Source: Bacteroidia bacterium (GTDB taxonomy: Bacteria; Bacteroidota; Bacteroidia; J057). From it: a stretch of DNA of 64,000 bases. The stretch is from positions 1,860,001 through 1,924,000 of the forward strand of contig JAWKNO010000003.1 of NCBI GenBank assembly GCA_041391665.1, in the 5' to 3' direction. The notes below the pieces were generated by a model, which had not been told where the DNA came from, ran no database searches, and was given only the letters and a program-made list of their open reading frames with translations. Numbering within the stretch: the stretch's first letter is position 1; each line of letters opens with the position of its first letter. A program made the translations under genes and the position numbers. Positions 17,171 to 26,459 of this stretch are shown one piece after another.

Positions 17171-18340
17171 TCAGTCAGGACTTCCTACACGGATCATCGC
17201 GCAGCGGAAACCGATAGTTGCGCTGGAAGAGTCTGCATTGTAGAAACGTCTTGCACCGGGAGAGAGGTAGTAAGCGATATCATACCATGAACCACCGCGA
17301 TATACTTTTACGTTATCAAATCCGTCATTTCCAACAGGTGCGTTTGGATCTGGGTTGAAGAGCAATGACTCTTTGGATTTATAGGAAATATCATCGAGCC
17401 AGTCATCAGGGCGGATTTCAGTTTTACCTTTCCGACGGTAAGGGTTGAAGTCTTCCACATCTTCGAATGCAAGCACACGGTAGTTGTCCTGTGTCCATTC
17501 GGCGACGTTGCCAGACATGTTGTAGAGCCCAAAATCGTTTGGCCAGAACTCAAATACAGGCGCTGTGATCATATAACCGTCAGTCATATGTTTGCCGTCT
17601 CCACCTCTCCAGCCGGCGTAGTCACCACGACCGCGTTTGAAGTTGGCACGGAACTGACCTTTACGGTTGCGGAGAGATTTCCCTTCCCATGAGTAGATTT
17701 CACTTTCGAGGAGACCACGGGCAGCGTATTCCCATTCTGCTTCAGTAGGCAGGCGGTAGGAAGGATATTTAATCGCTTCTTCGTCTTTTTCTGTAAGCAC
17801 GTCGTTCACCTTCTGTGTCCGCCATTTGCAGTATTCATTGGCCTGGTGCCAGTTTACCCCCACTACCGGATACATATTGAATGCCGGGTGGCTGTAATAA
17901 GTTTCTGCATACGGATCGTTGAAGGCGAGGTCGCGACGCCATACATTGGTATCAGGATACAGTTCCTGAAAGCGGGTTTCTCCACCATCATTTTTCAGAA
18001 CGTCTTCCAGGAATTCTTTCCAGTCAACGTTTGCGATTTCGGTTTCATCCATGTAAAAACTCTGGACAGTAACCTGACGCTGACGGTTGTCCATCGAATT
18101 TTCGATATCTTTTTCACCGCCGCCCATCAGGAAAGTACCACCAGGAATTAAGACTAAACCGGGTGCGGGCTCAGTTTCCTTGTACTTAGGGGGTTTGTAG
18201 GTATCATCGCTATATTTGATACCCGTTTTGCTGCTGCGCTTGCTTACGTTGTTGATTTTGCTTTTGTGACTGGAACAGCTAACCATGAGCCCACATGCGA
18301 GGAGGGCTGACAGCGCATAAGTGATTCCTCTGTTTTTCAT
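17171..18340 (-). CDS. gldJ: GldJ/GldK-like gliding-motility lipoprotein (FGE-sulfatase/SUMF1 fold)
   Basis: 389 aa with a lipobox ending VSC (Cys22), then a Ser/Lys-rich linker and an FGE-sulfatase (SUMF1) domain: GLVLIPGGTFLMGG, VQSFYMDETEIANVDWKEFL, YRLPTEAEWEYAARG, NMSGNVAEWTQDNY, VYRGGSWYD, TIGFRCA. The segment PDTNVWRRDLAFNDP ... HPAFNMYPVVGVNWHQANEYCKWRTQKVND matches GldJ more closely than GldK, from recall of the Flavobacterium proteins. These lipoproteins support gliding and T9SS function in the outer membrane and are not sulfatase maturases. The porP-like gene is just upstream on the same strand (149 bp). GldL, GldM and GldN are not in the window. Confidence 0.75.
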   Translation of the reverse strand: MKNRGITYALSALLACGLMVSCSSHKSKINNVSKRSSKTGIKYSDDTYKPPKYKETEPAPGLVLIPGGTFLMGGGEKDIENSMDNRQRQVTVQSFYMDETEIANVDWKEFLEDVLKNDGGETRFQELYPDTNVWRRDLAFNDPYAETYYSHPAFNMYPVVGVNWHQANEYCKWRTQKVNDVLTEKDEEAIKYPSYRLPTEAEWEYAARGLLESEIYSWEGKSLRNRKGQFRANFKRGRGDYAGWRGGDGKHMTDGYMITAPVFEFWPNDFGLYNMSGNVAEWTQDNYRVLAFEDVEDFNPYRRKGKTEIRPDDWLDDISYKSKESLLFNPDPNAPVGNDGFDNVKVYRGGSWYDIAYYLSPGARRFYNADSSSATIGFRCAMIRVGSPD

Positions 18341-18489
18341 AAGAAGACGTTGATTTTACAGCTTTATTACGACACACTTGCCGGAATATTGCCCGGTTTT
18401 ACTCGTATTGAAGGTAAATGATAACAAGTAGAGCTTTTTATCCTGATAATTCGATTTTTTGTTCAAAAAAAAGATCGTGATCCTGATAA

Positions 18490-19491
18490 TCAAAATCTTG
18501 GACAAGGCATTTTGCGGTGTCTGAGACCTTTAGGTTTGTTGTATTGTTCAAACTCCATAACAACCGAAATCTCATGAGAACCACCGGAGATGCGCTGGGT
18601 AAGATCGGAGATCGTGTAGTCGTAAGAGTAACCAAAGCTAAATGGCCCCTGTTTTACACCGATAAGACCAATCATAGCGTCCTGGTGGCGATACCAAAGT
18701 CCAAACACCATGGGTTCGATATTCACATACAGACCTCCATCAATCTGATAAAACTCTCCCTGCATTTTATAAAGGAATACAGGCGTGATAGACATTTCCC
18801 GGCGGCTTCCCATCGGCTGAATCGGGATATTAATACCACCGGTTACAGTATATTTTCTGGGCAGCTTTGCTTCAATATTGCTCTGGCTCACCTGAGTAAA
18901 TACTTCCTGTGGCTCCGTAATATGATTGACAGAAACGCCCAACCATGCATACTCATTGTAATAAGTAATACCTGCGCTGACATCTGGTCTGACTACAGCA
19001 TTCGAAATATTTCCAGGTTCCAAAGTAGGTCTTACAAAACCATTGCGTGGATCGATCTGGTCGGGGAAACGAAGTTTATAAAAATCAATACTTGCCTGCT
19101 GAATACCTCCTGAAAGGCCAAACCGAATAAAATTGTCATCCACAATTTCGACTTCATAAGCGTAGCTGAGGTTGACATTCAGCTTGGTAAGATTACCTTC
19201 CCCTGCCACGTCAGAGTTGAAATTGATACCCAATCCCTGCGAAGTTCCCAAAAAGTGAACGGGTTGGTCATAGGAAAAGGCAAATTGTTTATAGTATCCT
19301 GGAATTTTTACCCACTGGGCGCGGTAGTTCATCGCTACTCTCGGACCGATACCACTTCCTGTGAATGCCGGATTGAGCATCACCTGATTGGAGTAAAATT
19401 GCGAATACTGCGGGTCCTGTGCCTGGGCGTTTGTCAGGAAAAGAAAGCACAATGCCAGAACAAGGGACGCATGAGCTAAAAGCTTTTTCAT
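18490..19491 (-). CDS. PorP/SprF family type IX secretion outer-membrane protein
   Basis: 333 aa from the ATG at 19491, which gives a clean signal peptide (MKKLLAHAS ... TNAQAQ); a longer start adds 12 residues before it. The mature start DPQYSQFYSNQVMLNPAFTGS is the hallmark of PorP/SprF proteins. The remainder is a run of amphipathic strands with aromatic turns (NYRAQW, FAFSYDQPVH, FGYSYDYTISDL) expected of a beta barrel. Family members work with T9SS substrates or adhesins; many genomes have numerous PorP paralogues, so it need not be the core PorP. Same strand as and upstream of the GldJ-like gene. Confidence 0.92.
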   Translation of the reverse strand: MKKLLAHASLVLALCFLFLTNAQAQDPQYSQFYSNQVMLNPAFTGSGIGPRVAMNYRAQWVKIPGYYKQFAFSYDQPVHFLGTSQGLGINFNSDVAGEGNLTKLNVNLSYAYEVEIVDDNFIRFGLSGGIQQASIDFYKLRFPDQIDPRNGFVRPTLEPGNISNAVVRPDVSAGITYYNEYAWLGVSVNHITEPQEVFTQVSQSNIEAKLPRKYTVTGGINIPIQPMGSRREMSITPVFLYKMQGEFYQIDGGLYVNIEPMVFGLWYRHQDAMIGLIGVKQGPFSFGYSYDYTISDLTQRISGGSHEISVVMEFEQYNKPKGLRHRKMPCPRF

Positions 19492-19790
19492 TTGGCAAAC
19501 AGTGTTAAAGTAATATCGCATATTCATATGCAGGTATAAAAGTATTGCTTTTCGTGAACATATAATAGCCGAAACCGTAATTGGTTACACCTCTTTTTGG
19601 AAAATTTGGATTGGAAGGTGCAATCTGCATGATTTTTTCAATAAAAACCAGCGAATTATTTTCACACTCCTACATCAGAACCCAATTTATTTAACTCTAA
19701 AAGCGGTGAAATATTGAAATAAACCTAAATTCGTACGTAACTTTTCTTAATACTACCAACTCAGAATTTTCCCTCAAAACTTATGAACGT

Positions 19791-20468
19791 ATGGCTGAAA
19801 GAAGTAGTATATTTGATATGATTGGTCCTATCATGATTGGTCCTTCGAGTTCACATACCGGCGGAGTAGCCAGAATCGGACGGGTAGCACGGGGATTGTT
19901 TGGTCGCCAGCCTGAGCAGGCTGTGATTACTTTTTACAATTCTTTTTCCCGTACTTATGAAGGACACGGAAGCGACCGCGCCATTATTGCCGGGTTGCTT
20001 GATATGAAAACCGATGATGAAAGGTTAAAAAACTCATTTGATTTTGCAAAGGAAGCAAATCTGCTTTATTCCTTCAAGGCAGTTTTTAATGCTTCGGCGC
20101 TTCACCCCAATTCTATTAAAGTAGAAATGGTAACCGGAGAGCGAAAAATGAGTGTTCTCGGAGTATCCCGGGGTGGCGGCCTGATCTCTATTGTTGAAGT
20201 TGACGGGTTTCCCTGCAATTTTTCTGCCCAGTCTCCTGTCATGGTCATAAAAGCTGATGACACAAATGGAAGTGCCGCTTTCATTACCAATGTTGTTGCC
20301 CATGAGGATTGCAATATCGCCACCATGACCATCAACCGCAGCGGAAAACGCGCGCTAGCCAAACTGGTTATTGAACTGGATTCGCCCATCCGTTCGCTGA
20401 CACTTGAATACTTAAAAAGTCTGAACTGGGTGCGGGAAGTCATTTATCTCCCCAATCTCGATCTATAA
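19791..20468 (+). CDS. sdaAB: L-serine ammonia-lyase, iron-sulfur-dependent, beta subunit
   Basis: 225 aa. The N-terminal DMIGPIMIGPSSSHTGGVARIG block with the GPSSSHT motif is diagnostic. The C-terminal ~75 residues form an ACT regulatory domain (VMVIKADDTNGSAAFITNVVAHEDCNIATMTINR). With an alpha subunit that carries the 4Fe-4S cluster, the enzyme deaminates L-serine to pyruvate. The alpha subunit is not adjacent, unlike in Firmicutes, so it must be elsewhere or the protein works differently. The ~260 bp upstream is AT-rich; I see no confident promoter in it. Overlaps a possible antisense gene remnant at its 3' end. Confidence 0.92.
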   Translation: MAERSSIFDMIGPIMIGPSSSHTGGVARIGRVARGLFGRQPEQAVITFYNSFSRTYEGHGSDRAIIAGLLDMKTDDERLKNSFDFAKEANLLYSFKAVFNASALHPNSIKVEMVTGERKMSVLGVSRGGGLISIVEVDGFPCNFSAQSPVMVIKADDTNGSAAFITNVVAHEDCNIATMTINRSGKRALAKLVIELDSPIRSLTLEYLKSLNWVREVIYLPNLDL

Positions 20469-20574
20469 AAACTCTGCAAAACGCCGGATACTCTCTGCCA
20501 TCGGTTTTGTGATCCCATTGCTTTTGGCAAACTTTACAATGCCTATTTCTGCCCGGCAGGAAAACTGAATATAC
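20463..20574 (-). pseudogene. possible 3' remnant of a degraded gene
   Basis: The minus-strand frame ending at the TAG at 20463-20465 reads ... GIVKFAKSNGITKPMAESIRR, then FAEFL and stop: a natural-looking amphipathic protein C-terminus with ordinary codon use. It is closed upstream by a stop near 20573, inside the tolC promoter area, and has no ATG. Its stop interlocks with the end of sdaAB as convergent genes often do. It could be the tail of a gene truncated by rearrangement, or chance. I do not recognise the family. Confidence 0.3.
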
Positions 20575-20590
20575 AAAAAGTTCTATTCTT

Positions 20591-22030
20591 ATGACAATTC
20601 GAAGTATCACTTTTGTTTGGGTGTTGAGCCTGATGATCTCCCTCACCTTTGCACAAGATGCCAGTACATGGGATCTCAGAAAATGCCTTGAATACGCAGC
20701 GGAAAGCAATATTTCCCTGAAACAGGCTGAGCTTAATCAACTCAATAATCAAATTGCCCTGGAGCAGGCACAGGCATCCCGTATGCCTTCCCTGAGTTTT
20801 GGAGGAAATACCACTACCAACTTTGGTTATTCGGTAAACCCCTTTACCAACCAGTTTACGTCTCAGGCTATTCAGTCCCTGAATACAGGCCTTTCTTCCA
20901 ATGCTACGCTGTTTAATGGTTTTCGAATCAGCAATACCATCAAAAGATCGGAACTTGACCTGAAGGCCAGCGAACTCGATTACAAACAGGCTGAAAATGA
21001 CCTGGCATTAAATATCACACTTGCCTATCTTCAGATTCTGAGAAATGAGGAAATCGTAAAAAGTTCACAACTTCAGGTTGCGTCCACCAAAGAGCAGTAC
21101 GACCGAACCGAAAAACTTGTACGGGCAGGCTCTTTAGCACAGGCAGACCTGATACAGCTTGAATCACAAATTGCTACAGATGAACTCGCCCTCGTCAATG
21201 CCCAGAATCAGCGGGAGTTATCTTATCTGAACCTGATGCAAATCCTTCGGCTTGATCCCAACCAGCCTTTCAGAATACTGGCACCGGAACTTGACGACCC
21301 CGGAGCAGATTTTATGGATGCAACGACAGCAGAGATTTATAAAATGGCCGAGGACACACAGCCGTTTATTCAAAGTGCTGATATGAAAGTACAAAGTGCT
21401 GCATTGGATATCGAAATTGCCAAAGCAGGCCGCCTGCCCAGCCTCTCAGCTTCTGCGCAGGTGGGGTCTGGTTATTCCAGCGGACGACAGCAGTTTACGG
21501 GAGAGACTTTTGATGTTACTTCTCCCGTCGAAATTGCGGTGAATGGCGGCGAAGTACAGCCCGCAAATATTACCTATCCCAATCAGGGAAGAGTAACCGA
21601 TACCTATACTTTCAGCAACCAGATGGTAGACAACATCGGCGGAAGTGTTTCGATTAACCTCAATATACCGATTTACAACCGCAAGCAGAATTTGGCCAAT
21701 ATACAACGTGCCGAAGTAACCATGAAAAGCGCTCAGTTTACCGCTGAACTCCAGCGCCAGCAACTGGAACAAACCATTCAACAGGCTTACCTGGATGCGA
21801 AAAGTTCCTATAGCAGCTATCTCGCAACACAAAAACAGGTCGCTGCACTTGAGCTCACTTATCAGAATACAGAAAAACAATTTACTCTGGGCGTAGCCAA
21901 TTCAACCGAATTTTTGCTGGCAAAAAACAATCTGAACCGCGCGAACAATGATCTGGTGAGAACCAAATTTGACTTTATATTCCGTACGAAAGTATTGGAC
22001 TTTTATCAGGGAAAACCATTAGGATTATAA
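20591..22030 (+). CDS. TolC family outer-membrane efflux protein
   Basis: 479 aa with a signal peptide (FVWVLSLMISLTFAQD). Two repeats of long coiled-coil helices carry the pattern typical of TolC-like proteins (LRKCLEYAAESNISLKQAELNQLNNQIALEQA; ALDIEIAKAGRLPSLSASAQVGSGYSSG; NLNIPIYNRKQNLANIQRAEVTM). A trimer would form an outer-membrane barrel with a periplasmic tunnel. It is followed 44 bp later by a membrane-fusion lipoprotein, the usual partner, but the inner-membrane pump is missing; a helicase gene comes next. Confidence 0.95.
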   Translation: MTIRSITFVWVLSLMISLTFAQDASTWDLRKCLEYAAESNISLKQAELNQLNNQIALEQAQASRMPSLSFGGNTTTNFGYSVNPFTNQFTSQAIQSLNTGLSSNATLFNGFRISNTIKRSELDLKASELDYKQAENDLALNITLAYLQILRNEEIVKSSQLQVASTKEQYDRTEKLVRAGSLAQADLIQLESQIATDELALVNAQNQRELSYLNLMQILRLDPNQPFRILAPELDDPGADFMDATTAEIYKMAEDTQPFIQSADMKVQSAALDIEIAKAGRLPSLSASAQVGSGYSSGRQQFTGETFDVTSPVEIAVNGGEVQPANITYPNQGRVTDTYTFSNQMVDNIGGSVSINLNIPIYNRKQNLANIQRAEVTMKSAQFTAELQRQQLEQTIQQAYLDAKSSYSSYLATQKQVAALELTYQNTEKQFTLGVANSTEFLLAKNNLNRANNDLVRTKFDFIFRTKVLDFYQGKPLGL

Positions 22031-22074
22031 TTCTGATGGTTTTTCTGACTTACTTTACACACAAGACGCTATTC

Positions 22075-23358
22075 ATGGATAAACTTATGAGAAGGATTTC
22101 ATTTCTCACATTTCTGGCCTTCTTTGTGCTCGTTGCAGGATGCCAACAGGCGAAAGTAAAAATTCAAACGGACAAGGCAGAGGTGCGTTCGATATTTTCA
22201 AGGGTATCTGAATCAGGCACAATCCAGCCTACCGTCGAAGTCCCTGTTGCACCTGACGTTTCCGGAGAGGTCGTATTTATTGCCATTCAGGAAGGCGCCA
22301 AAGTAAAGCGGGGAGAATTGTTGTTAACCATACGCCCTGATGACTATAAAGCACAGTTGGAACAGGCAGAGGCAGCAGTCAACCGTAGTCAGGCTGCATA
22401 CCTTCAGGCAAAAGCCAGCGTAAGTCAGGCCAGGGCAACCCTGTTGCAGGATTCTGTTGGCATGGTCAGATCCCGGCAACTTTTCAAAGAGAATGTAGTC
22501 TCCAAAGTTGACCTCGAAAATGCCGAACTTAAATTTAATGTCTCCAAATCTCAGTACGAAGCTGCCGCCTATAACTTACAATCAGCTTTTTATCAGGTGA
22601 AAAGCTCAGAAGCGACCAGAAAACAATCCCGGCAGAATCTGGATCGCACCAATATCTACGCATCCATGGATGGCACAGTAACCAAACTCAATGTAGAACT
22701 TGGCCAGCGTGTGGTAGGTACCAGCATGATGTCGGGAACAGAAATTATCAAAATTGCCGATCTGTCGAGTATGGAAGTACTCGTGGAAATCAATGAAAAT
22801 GACATCATTAATGTCGCATTGGGAGACTCCGCAAGGATCGAAGTGGATGCTTTTCCCGATCAGGTCTTTTACGGAAAAGTCTCGGAAATTGCCTATTCTG
22901 CAACAGTCGCAGGGATCGCAAGCACAGATCAGGTAACCAATTTTGAAGTAAAGGTAAAAGTATCACCTCAGTCTTATAAAAATATTTCCCTGGCGAAAAA
23001 AACAGTTTCCGCTGAAGAAAGCCCTTTCCGCCCGGGTATGACTGCGTTGGTAGAAATTTATACCCGCAGTGAGGTTGACGTAACGACGGTACCCATTCAG
23101 GCTGTAACCCTTCGCAACGATTCGCTGGGAGAAGGAAAAGAGGTGGTATTTATCTATGAAAACGGAAAAGTCAGCCAGGTACAGGTGGAAACCGGTATAA
23201 GTGATGATTCTCATATACGGATCATTTCAGGTGTAAATCCGGATCAAAAAGTGGTAACCGGACCATATACGATTCTTTCGAAAAGACTTAAGGATGGTAT
23301 GGATGTAGAAGAATCTAAAGAAATATCGCCCGGAAGAACCGAAGGGGAGAATGATTAA
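22075..23358 (+). CDS. HlyD/MacA-type periplasmic adaptor lipoprotein
   Basis: 427 aa from the ATG at 22075; an ATG at 22036 would add 13 residues ahead of the signal peptide. The lipobox LVAGC puts the acylated Cys near residue 22. Domain order: lipoyl half (VPVAPDVSGEVVFIAIQEGAKVKRGELLLTI), coiled-coil hairpin (residues ~90-190, Ala/Gln-rich), second lipoyl half (TNIYASMDGTVTKLNVELGQRV), then beta-barrel and membrane-proximal domains. It links TolC to an inner-membrane transporter, often a MacB-type ABC exporter. No such transporter follows. The call to family is secure; pump type is inference. Confidence 0.92.
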   Translation: MDKLMRRISFLTFLAFFVLVAGCQQAKVKIQTDKAEVRSIFSRVSESGTIQPTVEVPVAPDVSGEVVFIAIQEGAKVKRGELLLTIRPDDYKAQLEQAEAAVNRSQAAYLQAKASVSQARATLLQDSVGMVRSRQLFKENVVSKVDLENAELKFNVSKSQYEAAAYNLQSAFYQVKSSEATRKQSRQNLDRTNIYASMDGTVTKLNVELGQRVVGTSMMSGTEIIKIADLSSMEVLVEINENDIINVALGDSARIEVDAFPDQVFYGKVSEIAYSATVAGIASTDQVTNFEVKVKVSPQSYKNISLAKKTVSAEESPFRPGMTALVEIYTRSEVDVTTVPIQAVTLRNDSLGEGKEVVFIYENGKVSQVQVETGISDDSHIRIISGVNPDQKVVTGPYTILSKRLKDGMDVEESKEISPGRTEGEND

Positions 23359-23383
23359 CCAGATTTTTCCCTAATTTAGATGT

Positions 23384-25609
23384 GTGGAATTCTTAGATGA
23401 ACTTAACGAAGCGCAACGTGAGGCAGTAATGAGTGTGGAAGGCCCGCAACTCGTTATTGCAGGCGCAGGTAGTGGGAAAACCCGCGTACTTACTTACCGA
23501 CTGGCATTTATCCTGTCACAGGGTCTGGCTGACCCACAGGAACTTCTCGCCCTTACCTTTACCAATAAAGCCGCAAAGGAGATGAAGGATCGTATTCTGC
23601 GGCTGATTGGCCCGGAAGCGAAAAGCCTGATCATGGGCACCTTCCACTCTATTTTTTCCAGACTGCTGAGGGTTGAGGCAGAAAAACTCGGTTATACCAA
23701 CTCTTTTACCATTTACGACAGCGACGACTCGCTAAGACTGATAAAAACTATCCTCAAAGAAAAAGGTCTCAACGACAAAGTGTACAAACCTTCGGTCATT
23801 CGCCATGCGATCAGTACAGCTAAAAGCAGGCTTGTCACACCTTCTGAGTATATAGAACTGGCAACAGACGAGTTTAATCAAACCGTAGCGCAGATTTTTA
23901 GTGTGTACACTCAGCGCCTGTTTAAGGCCAACGCCATGGACTTTGATGACCTTCTGCTGAAGCCGATTGAGTTGTTTGATAAGTTTCCAGACATTCTCTA
24001 CAAATATCAGCACCGCTTCAAATTTATCATGGTAGATGAATACCAGGATACCAACCTGGCGCAATATCTTCTCACCAAAAAACTTTCAGCTGTTCACGAA
24101 AATATCTGTGTGGTAGGCGACGATGCCCAAAGTATCTATGCCTTCCGTGGAGCCAATATTCAGAATATCCTGAACCTTAAAAAGGATTATCCTGATCTGA
24201 AAGTCTACAAGCTGGAACAGAACTACCGATCCACTCAAAATATCGTCAACGCCGCCAATTCTGTCATTTCCCGCAATAAAGACCAGATACAGAAAAAAGT
24301 CTTTACCGAAAATGCAGAAGGTGAAAAAATCCATCTGGTCGAGACCACCTCTGAGCAGGAAGAGGCAAGACAGGTAAGCGGTATGATTCGGGAGCAGAAA
24401 CAGGTACTCAATTTCTTTAATAAGGATTTTGCCATTCTCTACCGCACGAATGCGCAGTCCCGGGCAATGGAAGACGAGCTAAGACGTACGGGTCTTCACT
24501 ACAGAGTTTTTGGCGGATTGTCGTTTTATCAACGAAAGGAGATCAAAGATGTGGTTGCCTACCTTCGCCTCGCCATTAACCCGCGCGATGAGCAGGCACT
24601 CGACCGGATTATCAATTACCCTACAAGAGGTATTGGCAAAACTTCCCTGGAGCGGCTTACGGTTTTTGCAGATCAACACAACCTTACTTTGTGGGAATCT
24701 CTGGAACAGGTTGTGCATTCGGGTCTCAATGGCAGGGTGGTCAGCATCATTCAGGACTTTGTCACCATGATCAGAAGTTTTGGCGTCATCGCCAAAAATG
24801 GAGATGCTTATGAAGCGGCCAGCCATATCGCCAAAAATTCGGGTATATTGAAGGAACTCCACGCAGAAAATACGACAGAAGGGCTGACGCGCTGGGAAAA
24901 TGTACAGGAACTGCTCAATGCCGCACAGGCTTTTACAGAAAATCCCGATCAGGATAATGTAAGTCTGGAAAATTTTCTTGCAGATATTTCGCTCTTCACA
25001 GACCAGGATCAGAAAGACGACAATGACGACTACATCACGCTCATGACGATCCATGCCGCCAAAGGGCTGGAATTCAAGTCTGTATTTCTGGTCGGAATGG
25101 AAGAAAATCTTTTCCCGAGTTCGCTTTCCATTGAAACCAGGGCCGACCTCGAAGAAGAGCGACGGTTGTTTTATGTGGCAGTAACCCGGGCCGAGCAGCG
25201 ACTTACCCTGTCATATGCACGGTCACGATATAAATTCGGTACACTTCAATTTAATGAACCGAGCAGATTTATCGATGAAGTTGATCCGAAGTTTATCATT
25301 CGCCCATATCAGATCACGGCCCGACGGGAAGTAAGTGGAAGAGGAGCCGTTCAGTCGAGAGAAACCGTTTCCAGAAGACCCCTTCAACCACTTACCAGAG
25401 CGACGGTAGGCCACGAAAAAGAAGAATTTCCATTGGCTGACCCTAAACAAATTGTACCCGGAGTACAGGTAGTTCATGAAAAATTCGGAAAAGGAAAAGT
25501 ATTGACCGTGGAAGGAGAAGGAGTCAATAAAAAGGCAACCGTATTTTTTGATCAGAAAGGTCAGCGGGTCTTATTGTTGAAATACGCAAGACTGCAGGTT
25601 GTACAATAG
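23384..25609 (+). CDS. pcrA: UvrD/PcrA-type 3'-5' DNA helicase
   Basis: 741 aa, the PcrA/UvrD length. Motifs in order: LNEAQREAV (Q motif), VIAGAGSGKTRVL (Walker A, residues ~24-36), LTFTNKAAKEMKDR (Ia), MVDEYQDTNLAQ (II), VVGDDAQSIYAFRGA (III), LEQNYRSTQNI (IV), DDYITLMTIHAAKGLEFKSVFL (V) and EERRLFYVAVTRAEQRLTL (VI). A C-terminal Tudor-like segment (VVHEKFGKGKVLTVEGEG), typical of PcrA, closes the protein. It acts in repair and replication-fork clearing. The start is GTG at 23384; the nearby ATG at 23380 is out of frame. Confidence 0.96.
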   Translation: MEFLDELNEAQREAVMSVEGPQLVIAGAGSGKTRVLTYRLAFILSQGLADPQELLALTFTNKAAKEMKDRILRLIGPEAKSLIMGTFHSIFSRLLRVEAEKLGYTNSFTIYDSDDSLRLIKTILKEKGLNDKVYKPSVIRHAISTAKSRLVTPSEYIELATDEFNQTVAQIFSVYTQRLFKANAMDFDDLLLKPIELFDKFPDILYKYQHRFKFIMVDEYQDTNLAQYLLTKKLSAVHENICVVGDDAQSIYAFRGANIQNILNLKKDYPDLKVYKLEQNYRSTQNIVNAANSVISRNKDQIQKKVFTENAEGEKIHLVETTSEQEEARQVSGMIREQKQVLNFFNKDFAILYRTNAQSRAMEDELRRTGLHYRVFGGLSFYQRKEIKDVVAYLRLAINPRDEQALDRIINYPTRGIGKTSLERLTVFADQHNLTLWESLEQVVHSGLNGRVVSIIQDFVTMIRSFGVIAKNGDAYEAASHIAKNSGILKELHAENTTEGLTRWENVQELLNAAQAFTENPDQDNVSLENFLADISLFTDQDQKDDNDDYITLMTIHAAKGLEFKSVFLVGMEENLFPSSLSIETRADLEEERRLFYVAVTRAEQRLTLSYARSRYKFGTLQFNEPSRFIDEVDPKFIIRPYQITARREVSGRGAVQSRETVSRRPLQPLTRATVGHEKEEFPLADPKQIVPGVQVVHEKFGKGKVLTVEGEGVNKKATVFFDQKGQRVLLLKYARLQVVQ

Positions 25610-25755
25610 GACTGCGAATGAATAGTATTGCAGCTTTAAATAATTTTTAGCTACTTTGCATGGGAAAGCCACTCCTATTACATTCATCCTTACCGGTTCT
25701 GAGACGAAATAATATCCTGTTACCAGGGATGTAATAAGCATTCACATATCTTTTT

Positions 25756-26433
25756 ATGAAATATAAAATATCTGAAGAACCTCTCAAACTACGTGAGTTT
25801 GGCAGAAATGTCCAGGCAATGGTAGATTATGCCCAGACTATTACTGACAGAGATGTCAGGACACGGGTTGCCAACGAGATCGTGAGGATTATGACCAATT
25901 TAAATCCTAACCTCAAGGATAATCCGGACTATAAACAAAAACTCTGGGATGCTGTTTTTCTGATTAGTGAGAATCAACTGGATGTAGAAGCCCCTTATCC
26001 CAAACCTGAGAATCTCGCAATTATTCTCAAAGGAGGAAAAAAAGTACCTTATCAAAAAGGAAAACCTAAATATCGCCAGTATGGCAACCATGTCCATCTG
26101 ATGATTGGAAAGGCAATCGATATGGAAGAAGGGCCTTACAAAGTAGATTATATCAACCAGATCGCCAATACGATGCGGTTGTTTCTGAAAACCATGGATC
26201 GGGATTCTGCCCAGGAAGAAGTTATTGCTGAGCATATCAACGATATTTCTGGCGGGAGAATCAGAGTTCAGGCAGAGGATCTCACTTTGTCGAGAGTAGC
26301 CCTGAATCCACCGTTGTACAACCAACCCACCACCCACAAACCGCATAATCGCGGCAACAAAAACAATTACAACAATACGCACAAACGTAAGAACAGCAAT
26401 AACAACAATAATAAGCGACGCAGAAAAAATTAG
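25756..26433 (+). CDS. DUF4290 family protein
   Basis: 225 aa. The body (residues 1-190) carries the DUF4290 pattern (LREFGRNVQAMVDYAQTI, IVRIMTNLNPNLKDNPDYKQKLWDAVFLIS, YGNHVHLMIGKAIDMEEGPYK). The family is essentially restricted to Bacteroidota and has no known function. The last ~35 residues are a low-complexity Asn/Lys/Arg/His tail ending NNNNKRRRKN, probably disordered and able to bind nucleic acid. murA starts 26 bp downstream, so the two are likely an operon, an arrangement I recall from other Bacteroidota. Confidence 0.85.
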   Translation: MKYKISEEPLKLREFGRNVQAMVDYAQTITDRDVRTRVANEIVRIMTNLNPNLKDNPDYKQKLWDAVFLISENQLDVEAPYPKPENLAIILKGGKKVPYQKGKPKYRQYGNHVHLMIGKAIDMEEGPYKVDYINQIANTMRLFLKTMDRDSAQEEVIAEHINDISGGRIRVQAEDLTLSRVALNPPLYNQPTTHKPHNRGNKNNYNNTHKRKNSNNNNNKRRRKN

Positions 26434-26459
26434 GCGTCAGCCTTTTAGCATCAGTATTC

